Positions 1 through 8,577 of a stretch of 64,000 bases of DNA are shown here, piece by piece (the first letter of the stretch is position 1; every line of letters starts with the position of its first letter). Where the stretch lies: assembly GCA_041890495.1 (NCBI GenBank), contig CP169086.1, positions 248,001-312,000 on the forward strand, given 5' to 3'. This stretch comes from Escherichia boydii (lineage in GTDB: Bacteria > Pseudomonadota > Gammaproteobacteria > Enterobacterales > Enterobacteriaceae). A program made the translations under genes and the position numbers. The notes below the pieces were generated by a model. It saw only the letters and a list, made by a program, of their open reading frames with translations. It did no database searches and had not been told where the DNA came from.

Positions 1-2
1 TT

Positions 3-305
3 CCCCACATCATACATCCGGCCACGGCGGTACATGACCTCGAAGATACCGCCCTGCCAAACCGGATTATTCAGGAATGGAATTTACCGCAGGGATATAC
101 ACAGTTTGTCAGCCGGTATCACCAGTTCCACCATCAACGCCCCTGGCTCGCTTACCGCGATACGCTTGACGACATCAGATACGGTAAGATCGTTCTGCTT
201 AGAAAAGACATAACCGGCAATGCCGGGCCGGAGGTTATATCAAATGGCAACCTACGCAATGACCTGCCCCTGTCCCTCTTTACCCGTCTTGTCAACAACG
301 GGTAA
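3..305 (+). CDS. Unidentified protein, truncated at both ends (window edge and IS21 copy A)
   Basis: An open frame runs in from the window edge and reads for about 95 residues before crossing into the IS21 left end at 290, where it stops at 303-305. No start codon is visible, so the N-terminus lies outside the window. The composition (LPNRIIQEW, FHHQRPWLAY, GKIVLLRKD) looks like real protein, with no signal peptide or membrane segment in the visible part. I do not recognise the family. The last five or so codons belong to the insertion sequence, so the original C-terminus is lost. It is not the missing C-terminus of the argW integrase: neither strand here resembles that sequence. Confidence 0.45.
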   Translation, partial: PHIIHPATAVHDLEDTALPNRIIQEWNLPQGYTQFVSRYHQFHHQRPWLAYRDTLDDIRYGKIVLLRKDITGNAGPEVISNGNLRNDLPLSLFTRLVNNG

Positions 306-357
306 AAAGTGATCCACTTACCGTCACCACCAACGGTCTAATATTGATCCACCTTGT

Positions 358-1140
358 TTACTCAGGATTAGCTTCCGCTATAACCCCGGCCTTTCGTTTC
401 TGCTTCAGTCGATAGCTCTCTCCTTTTATCTGGACTACATGTGAGTGATGTAAGATACGGTCAAGCATCGCCGATGTCAGGGCTGCATCCCCGGCGAACG
501 TCTGATCCCACTGTCCGAACGGCAGGTTGGAGGTCAGGATCATCGCGCTCTTCTCGTAACGTTTGGCGATGACCTGGAAGAACAGCTTGGCCTCCTCCTG
601 ACTGAACGGCAGATAACCTATTTCATCGATGATAAGTAGCTTCGGGGCCATGACACCGCGATTGAGTGTCGTTTTGTAACGGCCCTGGCGCTGTGAAGTG
701 GACAGCTGTAGCAGCAGGTCCGCTGCTGTTGTGAAGCGAACCTTGATACCCGCCCGGACCGCTTCGTATCCCATCGCTATCGCCAGATGCGTTTTCCCCA
801 CGCCCGATGGCCCCAGCAGTACGATATTTTCGTTACGCTCGATGAAGCTCAGAGATCGCAGCGACTGGATTTGCTTCTGAGGAGCGCCGGTGGCGAAGGT
901 GAAGTCGTACTCCTCGAACGTCTTTACCGCCGGGAAGGCTGCCATCCGCGTGTACATCGCCTGTTTACGCTGATGCCGGGCCAGTTTCTCCTCATGTAAC
1001 AGGTGCTCCAGGAAGTCCATGTAGCTCCATTCCTGCTCCACCGCCTGTTGTGACAGCGCCGGTGCTGCGCCGATAAGACTGTCCAGTTGCAGCTGTTCGG
1101 CAAGCACCATCAGCCGTTGATGTTGCAGCTCGACCATCAT
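358..1140 (-). CDS. istB: IS21-family helper ATPase IstB (copy A)
   Basis: This 260-residue AAA+ ATPase assists the IstA transposase in choosing and capturing target DNA. The Walker A motif GPSGVGKT is at about residues 110-117 and the Walker B motif LLIIDE at about 168-173, both intact. It resembles DnaC-type helicase loaders, which is typical of the family. Its start overlaps the istA stop by 4 bases, giving translational coupling. The protein is identical to the copy at 42762-43544, so the two elements are either recent duplicates or homogenised. Confidence 0.95.
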   Translation of the reverse strand: MMVELQHQRLMVLAEQLQLDSLIGAAPALSQQAVEQEWSYMDFLEHLLHEEKLARHQRKQAMYTRMAAFPAVKTFEEYDFTFATGAPQKQIQSLRSLSFIERNENIVLLGPSGVGKTHLAIAMGYEAVRAGIKVRFTTAADLLLQLSTSQRQGRYKTTLNRGVMAPKLLIIDEIGYLPFSQEEAKLFFQVIAKRYEKSAMILTSNLPFGQWDQTFAGDAALTSAMLDRILHHSHVVQIKGESYRLKQKRKAGVIAEANPE

Positions 1141-2159
1141 GCGGCTCCTCTGCAGAACGTGTCATAGATGGAGAGCGGATGATGCAACGGCTGCCTGTCG
1201 AAGGTCACCAGGCTTTCATCAACCTGCACGTCATACTGTTTTTTCTCCGGAGGTAGTGCCAGCATGGATTGCTGTTCCTTAACCCAGCGATCGCATGGGC
1301 GGGTCTGGATAGTTTCATGCTTACGTTGATTGGCCACATCGTACAGCCAGCGCAGGCCGTAACGGTTTGCGGTTTCAACATCGACGGTGATCCCCATCGG
1401 ACGCAGGCGCGTCATTAACGGGATATAGAAGCTGTTTCGGGTGTACTGCACCATCCGCTCCACCTTGCCTTTAGTCTGCGCCCTGAAGGGACGGCAGAGG
1501 CGAGGAGAGAAGCCCATCTCTTTACCGAACTGCCACAGGGAAGGATGGAACCGGTGCTGCCCGGTCTGGTAAGCATCACGCTGGAGCACCACCGTTTTCA
1601 TATTGTCGTACAGGACTTCCCGCGGTACGCCACCGAAGAAGCTGAACGCATTGCGGTGACAGGCTTCCAGCGTGTCGTAGCGCATGTTGTCGGTGAACTC
1701 GAGGTAAAGCATTCTGCTGTACCCCAGAACAGCAACGAACACGTGCAAAGGGCACTTGCCGTTTCGCATGGTCCCCCAGTCAACCTGCATCTGCCGTCCG
1801 GGCTCGGTTTCGAAGCGAACGACCGGTTCGGCCTGTGCAGGGAGGGCCTGCGAACGGATGAACTCTCTCAGGATAGTCAGCCCTCCACGATAGCCCAGCT
1901 CCATGATTTCCCTGGCAATAACGGTCGCAGGGATTTTGTAGGGATGTGCATCGCTGATCCGTTTAGAGATGTAATCACGGTATTCATCGAGCAGTGATGA
2001 TGATGCCGGGCGTGGTGAATACTGCGGCTTTTCAGATTTGGCTTTCAGGTGGCTGCGGACAGTATTGCGCGAAATACCCAGTTCCCTGGCGATGGCCCGG
2101 ATGCTCATTCCCCGCTTATGCAGGACTTTAATTTCCATACGAATCTCAAAAGTGATCAT
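1137..2159 (-). CDS. istA: IS21-family transposase IstA (copy A)
   Basis: This 340-residue DDE transposase cuts and joins the ends of the IS21-family element. A helix-turn-helix at about residues 18-38 (SIRAIARELGISRNTVRSHL) would bind the terminal repeats. Candidate catalytic residues are D127 (QVDWGT), D185 (LYDNMK) and E234 (KGKVERM). The reading frame is intact and precedes istB in one operon. It is identical to the copy at 43541-44563, so either copy could supply transposition functions. Confidence 0.95.
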   Translation of the reverse strand: MITFEIRMEIKVLHKRGMSIRAIARELGISRNTVRSHLKAKSEKPQYSPRPASSSLLDEYRDYISKRISDAHPYKIPATVIAREIMELGYRGGLTILREFIRSQALPAQAEPVVRFETEPGRQMQVDWGTMRNGKCPLHVFVAVLGYSRMLYLEFTDNMRYDTLEACHRNAFSFFGGVPREVLYDNMKTVVLQRDAYQTGQHRFHPSLWQFGKEMGFSPRLCRPFRAQTKGKVERMVQYTRNSFYIPLMTRLRPMGITVDVETANRYGLRWLYDVANQRKHETIQTRPCDRWVKEQQSMLALPPEKKQYDVQVDESLVTFDRQPLHHPLSIYDTFCRGAA

Positions 2160-2245
2160 AAGCTCCCCTGTATTCAGAGGAGCAGATTAACCCCTGGATC
2201 AATTTTCAACCGCTGGGGTGGATCAGTTTTGCACCGTTGGTAACA

Positions 2246-2790
2246 AGAGCCTCTCGGGGCGTGGAGTGGGCGTGACATTCAGGCCGATGAGATAATAGAT
2301 ACGGAATATCCCCTTTGGGTTGACGTGAAGAGCCTCCCGACGCAATAACTGGCAGATGCGGTGGTAACCAAAGGGGGGAGTGAAAACTCGTTGAGTCGGA
2401 GAGACAGTTGCGAGTGAGTCGCCGGAAGCTGAACCCAATAGAGGCAGCTTGACAGGGACAAACCTGTCAGCCTGTAGGTAAGATGTTGCTACAGGCCAGT
2501 GACCTCACACATGACTTCGATGGCTTCCCGCTTCTGGTCTGTCGTCAGAACTTTCGTCCAAGAGCCGACTTATCCAGCATGGTTACAGTGAGCAGATTCC
2601 TGAGGAGGACGATCTCCTTTTTGAGTAACCCGAGCCGCTTGAATCCGGGGGACTTCAAGGGTGACAAAATTCTTATGTCATTTGTAAAAGGTAGCGTCTG
2701 AAATAGCATGATTACGGCAGAATTCATGGGTTAAAATCCCTGCCTCGGTCTCGCGGAAAAAACGGATGATCTGTTAATCGGAAAATCACT
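2246..2790 (-). pseudogene. IS3-family element, N-terminal half (orfA remnant and start of orfB), cut by IS21
   Basis: Reading on the minus strand, an orfA-like stretch (RFFRETEAGILTHEF, then AISDATFYK, then a leucine-rich KKEIVLLRNLL segment) is followed by an orfB-like stretch (FGYHRICQLLRREALHVNP, then FRIYYLIGLNV). These are characteristic of IS3-family transposases. The frames are broken by small shifts, so it is dead. orfB is cut at 2246 by IS21 copy A. The continuation, with the first catalytic motif, is found 40 kb away at 42361-42693. The outer boundary near 2790 is approximate. Confidence 0.75.
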
Positions 2791-3362
2791 TGTTCATGGA
2801 GGTGTCTTCATGTGACTGATGAATACATTACTAACATCGCGGCATATTAATAATATGCTGAGCAGGTCAATAAGTTAAAAAATATTTATTTGTAAAAACT
2901 TGAGGGGTCAGTCTCGATAAAAATGTTAAAGGCTTGTTGTGGTGTAGGGGGGGGTTGGTTAACCGGGAAGTGTCTAGGAGTATGCTTTCTTAACAATAAA
3001 AAAATAGGAAAACAAATGGTGCCAAATGGCACCTTTTTTTTGGGGGGGGTGAGGTAAATCGAATGAAGTGAGGGATAAAAAAATTTTAGGTGTTAGGAAG
3101 ATAATGAAGAAAAAAAAGTTGTAAATAAAGTGTATTTATTACAGTGAGATAAGAATTTTCTTTTGATGTTGATCGTTTTCATTGATCAGTCGGAACGATC
3201 AATTTTAAAAAATCAATAGATATGATCGTGGTTTAAGTGGTGATAGGAGGGCTTGAATATCGGTGCGTGAAATTTATAATAATAGCGGGTCAAGTAAATG
3301 GTTCTTCTTCTATAACGGATTAAGATTTTTGTCTGTCTAGACTAATGATAAGGATGTAGTTA
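2791..3362 (+). promoter_or_regulatory. Upstream region of the fimbrial operon with four clustered GATC sites
   Basis: No gene is visible in these 570 bases. They hold AT-rich DNA, a terminator-like hairpin at 3018-3041, two 8-G runs (2947-2954 and 3042-3049) and four GATC sites at 3171, 3184, 3197 and 3224, all within 57 bases. In pap-type fimbrial operons, Dam methylation of GATC sites in competition with Lrp switches transcription on and off. The cluster is seen directly. Its role as an epigenetic switch is inferred from the spacing and from its place upstream of the first pilin gene. Confidence 0.45.
3018..3041. terminator. Rho-independent terminator-like hairpin
   Basis: GGTGCC-AAAT-GGCACC is a perfect 6-bp stem followed by eight T residues. 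It would insulate the fimbrial operon from transcription entering from the IS3/IS21 side. An 8-G run follows directly. Confidence 0.7.
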
Positions 3363-3956
3363 ATGAAAAAAAAAATTGGAACGATGATGTCTGTGATGGC
3401 TTTCGTTTCTTTTTCTGGACATTCTGCGCCAGAAAAGATCACTGTTGATGGAGGTAAAGTTAACTTTGAAGGTTCTGTCGTGGCGGCGCCATGCGCTGTA
3501 GATAACACAACAGCTGGCCAGACAGTTACTCTTGGCCAGGTGCCAACTAACCGACTGGCTTCAAGAGGAGATACCAGCAGCGCAGTTCCTTTCAGTATTA
3601 AGCTGACTGGGTGTGATCTCTCAGCTATTGATTCGGAAGATGCTGAAAATGTGGTTAGCTATACAAGTGCATCCGTAATTTTTAGTGGGGCGACAACAGG
3701 TGATGATTCTACACTTGCTGTTCAACCCGTAGCGAGCGGTGCAGCGGATATCGCTGATGTTGCCAAAAATGTTGGAGTTCAAATATTCCAGAATAATCAG
3801 CTTGTTAAGGTGGATGGCAGCACGCAAACATCTGCTCAAAGCATCGTAAATGGAGAAAACGAAATTCCATTTAGTGCAGCCTACGTAGCTACTGCTAATA
3901 ATGTGGTAGCTGGTTCAGCTAACTCTACCGTTAACTTTAAAATTAGTTACGAATAG
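3363..3956 (+). CDS. Fimbrial major subunit-like pilin (first gene of operon)
   Basis: This 197-residue secreted pilin of the type-1 fimbrial family is probably the main shaft subunit, as the promoter-proximal pilin usually is. A signal peptide covers about residues 1-21 (MKKKIG...FSGHSA). Two cysteines (AAPCAV and TGCDLS) should form the disulfide of the incomplete immunoglobulin fold. The C-terminus NFKISYE fits the beta-zipper end with a penultimate aromatic. It is followed 78 bases later by the chaperone gene. Regulation probably acts through the GATC-rich upstream region. I cannot name the fimbrial type. Confidence 0.88.
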   Translation: MKKKIGTMMSVMAFVSFSGHSAPEKITVDGGKVNFEGSVVAAPCAVDNTTAGQTVTLGQVPTNRLASRGDTSSAVPFSIKLTGCDLSAIDSEDAENVVSYTSASVIFSGATTGDDSTLAVQPVASGAADIADVAKNVGVQIFQNNQLVKVDGSTQTSAQSIVNGENEIPFSAAYVATANNVVAGSANSTVNFKISYE

Positions 3957-4034
3957 AAAACGGGATTAATAATGGCGCGTAGGATGTCAGCTTTCCTACG
4001 CCCAACTTAAGCCGTATTAATAAAGGTTATTAAA

Positions 4035-4730
4035 ATGTTTAAATCAAAATGTCTTTTATTTGTATCGTTATTTTCATCATTAGCTATTTTTCCTTTAATT
4101 GTAAGTGCTGGAGGAATCACTGTCGGCGGTACTAGAGTCATATACCCGGCCGATAAAAAGCAGGTAAGTATGTCAGTGAAAAATTCCTCAGATAAAGCAA
4201 GCTTTATGGTTCAATCATGGGTTGAGTTACCAGACGGAAAAAAAAGTAAGGATTTTGTCGTTACCCCGCCTGTATATGTCAGTGGACCGGGTAATGAGAA
4301 CACCCTAAGAATTATGTATGTTGGTCAGCCAGCCAGAAAAGATCAAGAAACCCTTTATTTTTTTAATACAAAAGCCATTCCATCAATGGATAGAAAATCA
4401 ACTGAAGGACAAAACATACTGATGCTGGCTGCAACAACGCGAATAAAGCTATTTGTTAGGCCCACTGGACTTCAGCCAGCCGTTGACAAAGCACCTCAAA
4501 TGCTGACCTTTAATCGAGATGGTAAACATTTAAAGATTAATAATCCGACGCCGTATCATATTACGCTGGCAAATATAAGAATTATGGGGAATAAACTGCC
4601 CGACGCGATGGTTAATCCCAGAAGTAGCCTATCAATACCATTAGCAGCTGAGACAGGAAGTACAATTTACTACCGTACCATTAATGATTTCGGGGCTGCA
4701 ACTCCTGAAATTAAGGCAACGATAAAGTAG
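4035..4730 (+). CDS. Periplasmic fimbrial chaperone (PapD/FimC family)
   Basis: This 231-residue chaperone binds pilin subunits in the periplasm by donor-strand complementation and delivers them to the usher. A signal peptide ends near residue 25 (IVSAGGI). The first domain starts with GGTRVIYPADKKQVSMSVKN, the usual start of PapD-like chaperones with its conserved R-V-I-Y core. The length matches the family. It lies between the first pilin and the usher, the normal order for chaperone-usher systems. The gene is intact. Confidence 0.93.
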   Translation: MFKSKCLLFVSLFSSLAIFPLIVSAGGITVGGTRVIYPADKKQVSMSVKNSSDKASFMVQSWVELPDGKKSKDFVVTPPVYVSGPGNENTLRIMYVGQPARKDQETLYFFNTKAIPSMDRKSTEGQNILMLAATTRIKLFVRPTGLQPAVDKAPQMLTFNRDGKHLKINNPTPYHITLANIRIMGNKLPDAMVNPRSSLSIPLAAETGSTIYYRTINDFGAATPEIKATIK

Positions 4731-4747
4731 TTTTTTTAAATATCTTT

Positions 4748-4759
4748 GGGGGGGGGGGG
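4748..4759 (+). repeat. 12-base poly-G tract abutting the usher start codon
   Basis: Twelve G residues run directly into the GTG start of the usher gene; the last G is the first base of that codon. Tracts of this length change length by slipped-strand mispairing in many bacteria. Here a change would alter the spacing around the ribosome-binding region. The tract could act as its own G-rich Shine-Dalgarno-like signal. A phase-variable effect on usher translation is inferred. Confidence 0.85.
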
Positions 4760-7377
4760 TGAAAAAGAAATCAAAAAACCAGCGATGGTGTTATATTTCT
4801 GATGAAAAGAAGTGTTATAGTTCTGCATTAATCTTTGCATCCTGTATTAACTTATTCTTCGTTACATCAGCATCCTGTGCAGAACTTTATTTTGCTCCAG
4901 AACTAATTTCTTCAGATCCTAGCTTAGTGGCAGATATGACACGTCTACAGAAGGTGGGTGCCCAGCTTCCAGGTAATTATCAGGTTGAAATATTTATCAA
5001 CGGCAAATATGCTATGAGCCGCAGTGTGACGTTTAAAGATTCCCCCGAATTTTCTGATAAAAAAGAAGTTCGCGACCAAACAGGACTAATGGCTTGCTTG
5101 GCAGTTGATGATTTTAAAACGCTAGGTGTTGATGTAAGGCATTTTTCATCTGAAGAAGGATGTATCTCCCCTGGAAAATTTATCCCTGAAGCATTCACAG
5201 CATTTGACTTTCAGCAAATGCGTTTAGACGTGAGCATACCTCAAGTTGCTATGATTAACACTGCAAGAGGATATATACCGCCTGAGCGTTGGGACGAGGG
5301 AATTAATGCTTTTTTACTTAATTACAGTTATAACGGTAGTCAGAATGATAGCCGTAATGGAAACAGTAGAAGTAGTTATATAAATCTTAATCCGGGGGTC
5401 AATATTGGTCCCTGGAGATTAAGGGATTATCGAACATGGAACGAATACAGCAGCGACTCATATACCTGGAGACGATGGCAACATCTTAATACGTATGCTC
5501 AAAGAGCTGTAATTCCTTTGCGAAGCAATCTTACGATCGGAGATGCTACTTCGGACGGGGATGTTTTTGATTCACTAAAATTTCGTGGCGTAAAATTGGC
5601 TACAGACGACAGTATGTATTCTGATAGTCAGCGTGGTTTTGCACCGGTTATAAGAGGTGTTGCTAACACCAATGCACGCGTTAGTATACGACAGAATGGC
5701 TATACTGTTTATGATACCTTTGTTACACCGGGAGCTTTTGAGATTGATGATCTGTATCCGGTTTATTCAAGCGGAGATCTTAATGTTACTCTGACAGAGG
5801 CGAACGGAACAATCAGAACATTTACGGTTCCCTATTCTTCAGTCCCAGTATTACAGCGCGAAGGGCGCATGAAATACAGTCTGACAGCGGGTAAATATCG
5901 TTCCTCTGGTGATGCCTATACTGATCCTGGTTTTATTCAAGGCACTCTTATCAGAGGGTTCCCCCATAATACAACGGGCTATAGCGGTTTACAGTATTCA
6001 GACAACTATCTGGCCGGCATTTTGGGGATTGGTTTTAATCTGGGAATGCTTGGTGCCCTTTCCGCGGATTTTACCCAGGCAAACAGCACGCTATCTGATG
6101 GCAGTAGACACCGAGGCCAGTCGCTTCGTTTTTTGTACGCGCGATCTTTAAATTCTATCGGCACTACTTTTCAGTTAACTGGTTATCGTTATTCAACAGA
6201 AGGCTTCCATACACTTGATGAAACGGCCCTTAAAGGCATGAAAGGGTGGAGAAATGAAAATGATATGGTTGATTCAGAGGGCCGGCCTGTTAAAAATTAT
6301 CATGGTGATTATTATAATCTTTATAATAATAAAAGAGCCAAGTTACAGGCGACAGTGTCTCAGCGTGTAGGGGATTTTGGGTCACTGTATTTGTCGGGTA
6401 TCCGCCAGACATACTGGAACACTCAGAGAACCAGTGATTCCTTACAGGCAGGATTTAACGGTGTTATGGGAAAAGTCAACTATGGAATAACTTACAATTA
6501 CAGCAGGCAGTTTAGTCAAGATAATTTTGATAAATCACTTTTTGCAAGTTTATCAATTCCGTTGGATATGCTTTTTGGATCAGCGAATAAATCAGGTCGT
6601 CCTGTATATGCCACTTATAATGCTAGCAGAGATACATTCGGTGAAATCTCACATCAAGCAGGATTGACGGGCTCAGCGCTGGAATCAGGTAACTTAAACT
6701 GGGGAATTTCTCAGGGAGTTACTCGTAGAGAAGGAAATAGCGGAAATCTAAATGCCAGTTATCGCGGAACGTATGGCAGTACCAGTGCGGGATATAGTTA
6801 CAGCAACAGTTATCGTCAGATAAATTATGGATTCAGCGGAGGTGCTCTTTTGCATTCAGAAGGGATCACACTAGGCCAGCAAATCGGTGAAACAAGCATA
6901 TTGATAGCAGCGCCTGGTGCAGCAGATGTCCGCATAGAGAATGAGACTGGGGTAAGGACAGACTGGCGCGGCTATACAATGAAGCCTTATGCATCGGTCT
7001 ATCGTGAAAACCGTATTGCACTGGATACATCAACACTCAACGATAAAACTGACATTGAATCACCGGTTACACAGGTTGTCCCTACGAGAGGCGCGATAGT
7101 CAGGGCTGGGTTCGTAGGATATACGGGAAGCAGAGTGCTGATGACATTGACTAAAAACGGCAAGCCGCTACCCTTTGGTTCTTTGGTAAAATATGGTGAG
7201 CGAAGCAGCATTATAGGTGATGAAGGTCAGGTTTATATTTCTGGTATGGAAAAAGAAGGCACCGTACGGATTGAATGGGGCTCAGGTGTTGATCAGCAAT
7301 GCAATGCTCATTACAGATTACCAGAGGATTCCATGATTCAAACAGTAGTTAGAATTAACGCAGAATGTCAAACTTAA
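4759..7377 (+). CDS. Outer-membrane fimbrial usher (FimD/PapC family)
   Basis: This 872-residue outer-membrane usher forms the pore through which chaperone-bound subunits are polymerised. A long N-terminal leader of about 40 residues ends at ASCA, before ELYFAPELI. This is followed by the N-terminal periplasmic domain, the beta-barrel with plug, and C-terminal domains ending in paired cysteines (QQCNAHYRL and INAEC). The length is normal for the family. The start is GTG at the end of a 12-G tract; no in-frame ATG with a leader lies upstream. The 3' end overlaps the open frame of the next pilin, although that gene's likely start is 20 bases downstream. Confidence 0.94.
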   Translation: MKKKSKNQRWCYISDEKKCYSSALIFASCINLFFVTSASCAELYFAPELISSDPSLVADMTRLQKVGAQLPGNYQVEIFINGKYAMSRSVTFKDSPEFSDKKEVRDQTGLMACLAVDDFKTLGVDVRHFSSEEGCISPGKFIPEAFTAFDFQQMRLDVSIPQVAMINTARGYIPPERWDEGINAFLLNYSYNGSQNDSRNGNSRSSYINLNPGVNIGPWRLRDYRTWNEYSSDSYTWRRWQHLNTYAQRAVIPLRSNLTIGDATSDGDVFDSLKFRGVKLATDDSMYSDSQRGFAPVIRGVANTNARVSIRQNGYTVYDTFVTPGAFEIDDLYPVYSSGDLNVTLTEANGTIRTFTVPYSSVPVLQREGRMKYSLTAGKYRSSGDAYTDPGFIQGTLIRGFPHNTTGYSGLQYSDNYLAGILGIGFNLGMLGALSADFTQANSTLSDGSRHRGQSLRFLYARSLNSIGTTFQLTGYRYSTEGFHTLDETALKGMKGWRNENDMVDSEGRPVKNYHGDYYNLYNNKRAKLQATVSQRVGDFGSLYLSGIRQTYWNTQRTSDSLQAGFNGVMGKVNYGITYNYSRQFSQDNFDKSLFASLSIPLDMLFGSANKSGRPVYATYNASRDTFGEISHQAGLTGSALESGNLNWGISQGVTRREGNSGNLNASYRGTYGSTSAGYSYSNSYRQINYGFSGGALLHSEGITLGQQIGETSILIAAPGAADVRIENETGVRTDWRGYTMKPYASVYRENRIALDTSTLNDKTDIESPVTQVVPTRGAIVRAGFVGYTGSRVLMTLTKNGKPLPFGSLVKYGERSSIIGDEGQVYISGMEKEGTVRIEWGSGVDQQCNAHYRLPEDSMIQTVVRINAECQT

Positions 7378-7397
7378 ATTTTTATCAGGAAAAAAAG

Positions 7398-7922
7398 ATG
7401 AAAAAAATTCTCTTAATGGCTTTAGTCGCAGCGAGTTCTGCCCAGGCTGCATCTGATAGCGCTAGAATAACCATAACAGGCAATGTACTATCTAACACAT
7501 GTACTATTGATAATGGTTCTGCAAATCAGACCGTCGTGTTGCCAGATATTTCTGACAGGGACATAAGTGGTAAGGGAAAACTTGGCGGCCTGACCAATGT
7601 AACAATAAAATTAAATGACTGTGGTACCGCTGCATCTGAAGTTGAAGTCAGTGCTTCAGGAAATCAGGATGATGAAGACGCAACAGCCTTCTCAAATTCT
7701 GTTTCACAGGAAGACGGGGGCGCAACTGGCGTGGGGGTTTATTTTTACCATACTGATGGGGCAACTAAATTCTTACCAGATGGTTCGGTGACACAGGTCA
7801 GTAAGTTAACACCCTTATCAGATAATACACTAAATTATCAGGCTTCTTATGTTGGCATAAATGATACTGTTACGGCAGGCCCATTTAGTACAGTGGTAAA
7901 TATGACGTTTACTTACCAATGA
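7398..7922 (+). CDS. Fimbrial subunit (pilin), paralogue 1
   Basis: This 174-residue pilin has a signal peptide (MKKILLMALVAASSAQA) and a two-cysteine fold (SNTCTID and LNDCGT). It ends in VNMTFTYQ, a typical donor-strand end. I chose the ATG at 7398 because AGGA lies just upstream and the leader begins there; an in-frame start at 7365 would overlap the usher. It is clearly related to the next gene: both share D-I-S, K-L-N-D-C-G, the GATGVGVY core and a PDGS motif. The pair probably represents minor or adaptor subunits, or a duplicated shaft subunit. Confidence 0.88.
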   Translation: MKKILLMALVAASSAQAASDSARITITGNVLSNTCTIDNGSANQTVVLPDISDRDISGKGKLGGLTNVTIKLNDCGTAASEVEVSASGNQDDEDATAFSNSVSQEDGGATGVGVYFYHTDGATKFLPDGSVTQVSKLTPLSDNTLNYQASYVGINDTVTAGPFSTVVNMTFTYQ

Positions 7923-8005
7923 ATTAACTTCTAGTTTGTTAATGTTGCCAACACCATAAGTATAATTAAGACTCTCTTCTTCTTTTCTGAATGTGGTAGG
8001 ATAAA

Positions 8006-8539
8006 ATGGAAAAAAGGCATGGATTATCAATCTTTTTAGTTCTGACTACAGTGATGATAATTTCATCTGGTAATGTGGAGGCTGGAAGAGAGTCTGCTCA
8101 GGTAACAATAAACGCAACAGTTGAAGAGAACAGTTGCACTATTGACTTCGATTCAGGTATTCAGACCATCTCGCTCAATGATATATCTGAAGGAGGTTTG
8201 AAAAAAGGGACCGTATCTGGAGAAAAGAGCTTTTCTATAAAGCTTAATGATTGCGGTTACACATCCCTTGTATCTGTTGCTACAACAGGCGTACCTGACC
8301 AGGATGACAATACGGCTTTTGCAAACCAATCAACGGGTGGCGCTACTGGAGTGGGCGTATATGTTTACACATCAGATGGCATAAAGTTTATGCCAGATGG
8401 TTCAAATGCTGCAATAATACCCTTAAGATTGGGTGATACAAAAACGATAGATTTTAAAGTTGCTTATGTAGCCACAAATGAAATTGTTTATGGAGGACCA
8501 TTCAGAACAACATTTGGTATGATTATTAATTATCATTGA
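8006..8539 (+). CDS. Fimbrial subunit (pilin), paralogue 2
   Basis: This 177-residue pilin has a signal peptide ending near GNVEA, cysteines at ENSCTID and LNDCGY, and a C-terminus of MIINYH. It shares many blocks with the preceding pilin (NDISEGG, GGATGVGVYVYTSDG, PDGSN), so the two arose by tandem duplication and then diverged. It lies 83 bases after the first paralogue and 38 bases before the adhesin candidate. A minor-pilin or adaptor role is likely from its position. Confidence 0.87.
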   Translation: MEKRHGLSIFLVLTTVMIISSGNVEAGRESAQVTINATVEENSCTIDFDSGIQTISLNDISEGGLKKGTVSGEKSFSIKLNDCGYTSLVSVATTGVPDQDDNTAFANQSTGGATGVGVYVYTSDGIKFMPDGSNAAIIPLRLGDTKTIDFKVAYVATNEIVYGGPFRTTFGMIINYH

Positions 8540-8577
8540 AATTCAGTTTTTGACGGCAATCTTAATGGGTGGTCTAA

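Larger units (their letters stand above)
290..2245 (-). mobile_element. IS21-family insertion sequence, copy A (1956 bp)
   Basis: The element starts TGTCAACAACGGG and ends with the complement of TGTTACCAACGG, imperfect inverted repeats with the TG...CA ends usual for the IS21 family. It carries istA and istB on the minus strand with a 4-base overlap. TGATCCAC-type motifs recur near both ends, as expected for multiple transposase-binding sites. Length, ends and both proteins match copy B at 42694-44649. Its right flank reads AGAGC. Its left flank does not, so copy A is not flanked by a target duplication of its own. Confidence 0.93.

Noticed and set aside
1..289. Missing C-terminus of the argW integrase left of IS21 copy A
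   Set aside because: Neither strand resembles the IntS C-terminus; no HxxR or catalytic tyrosine region is visible.
1545..1997. 150-codon plus-strand frame inside istA (also at 43949-44401)
   Set aside because: It is an antisense shadow of the transposase and appears twice only because the IS is duplicated.
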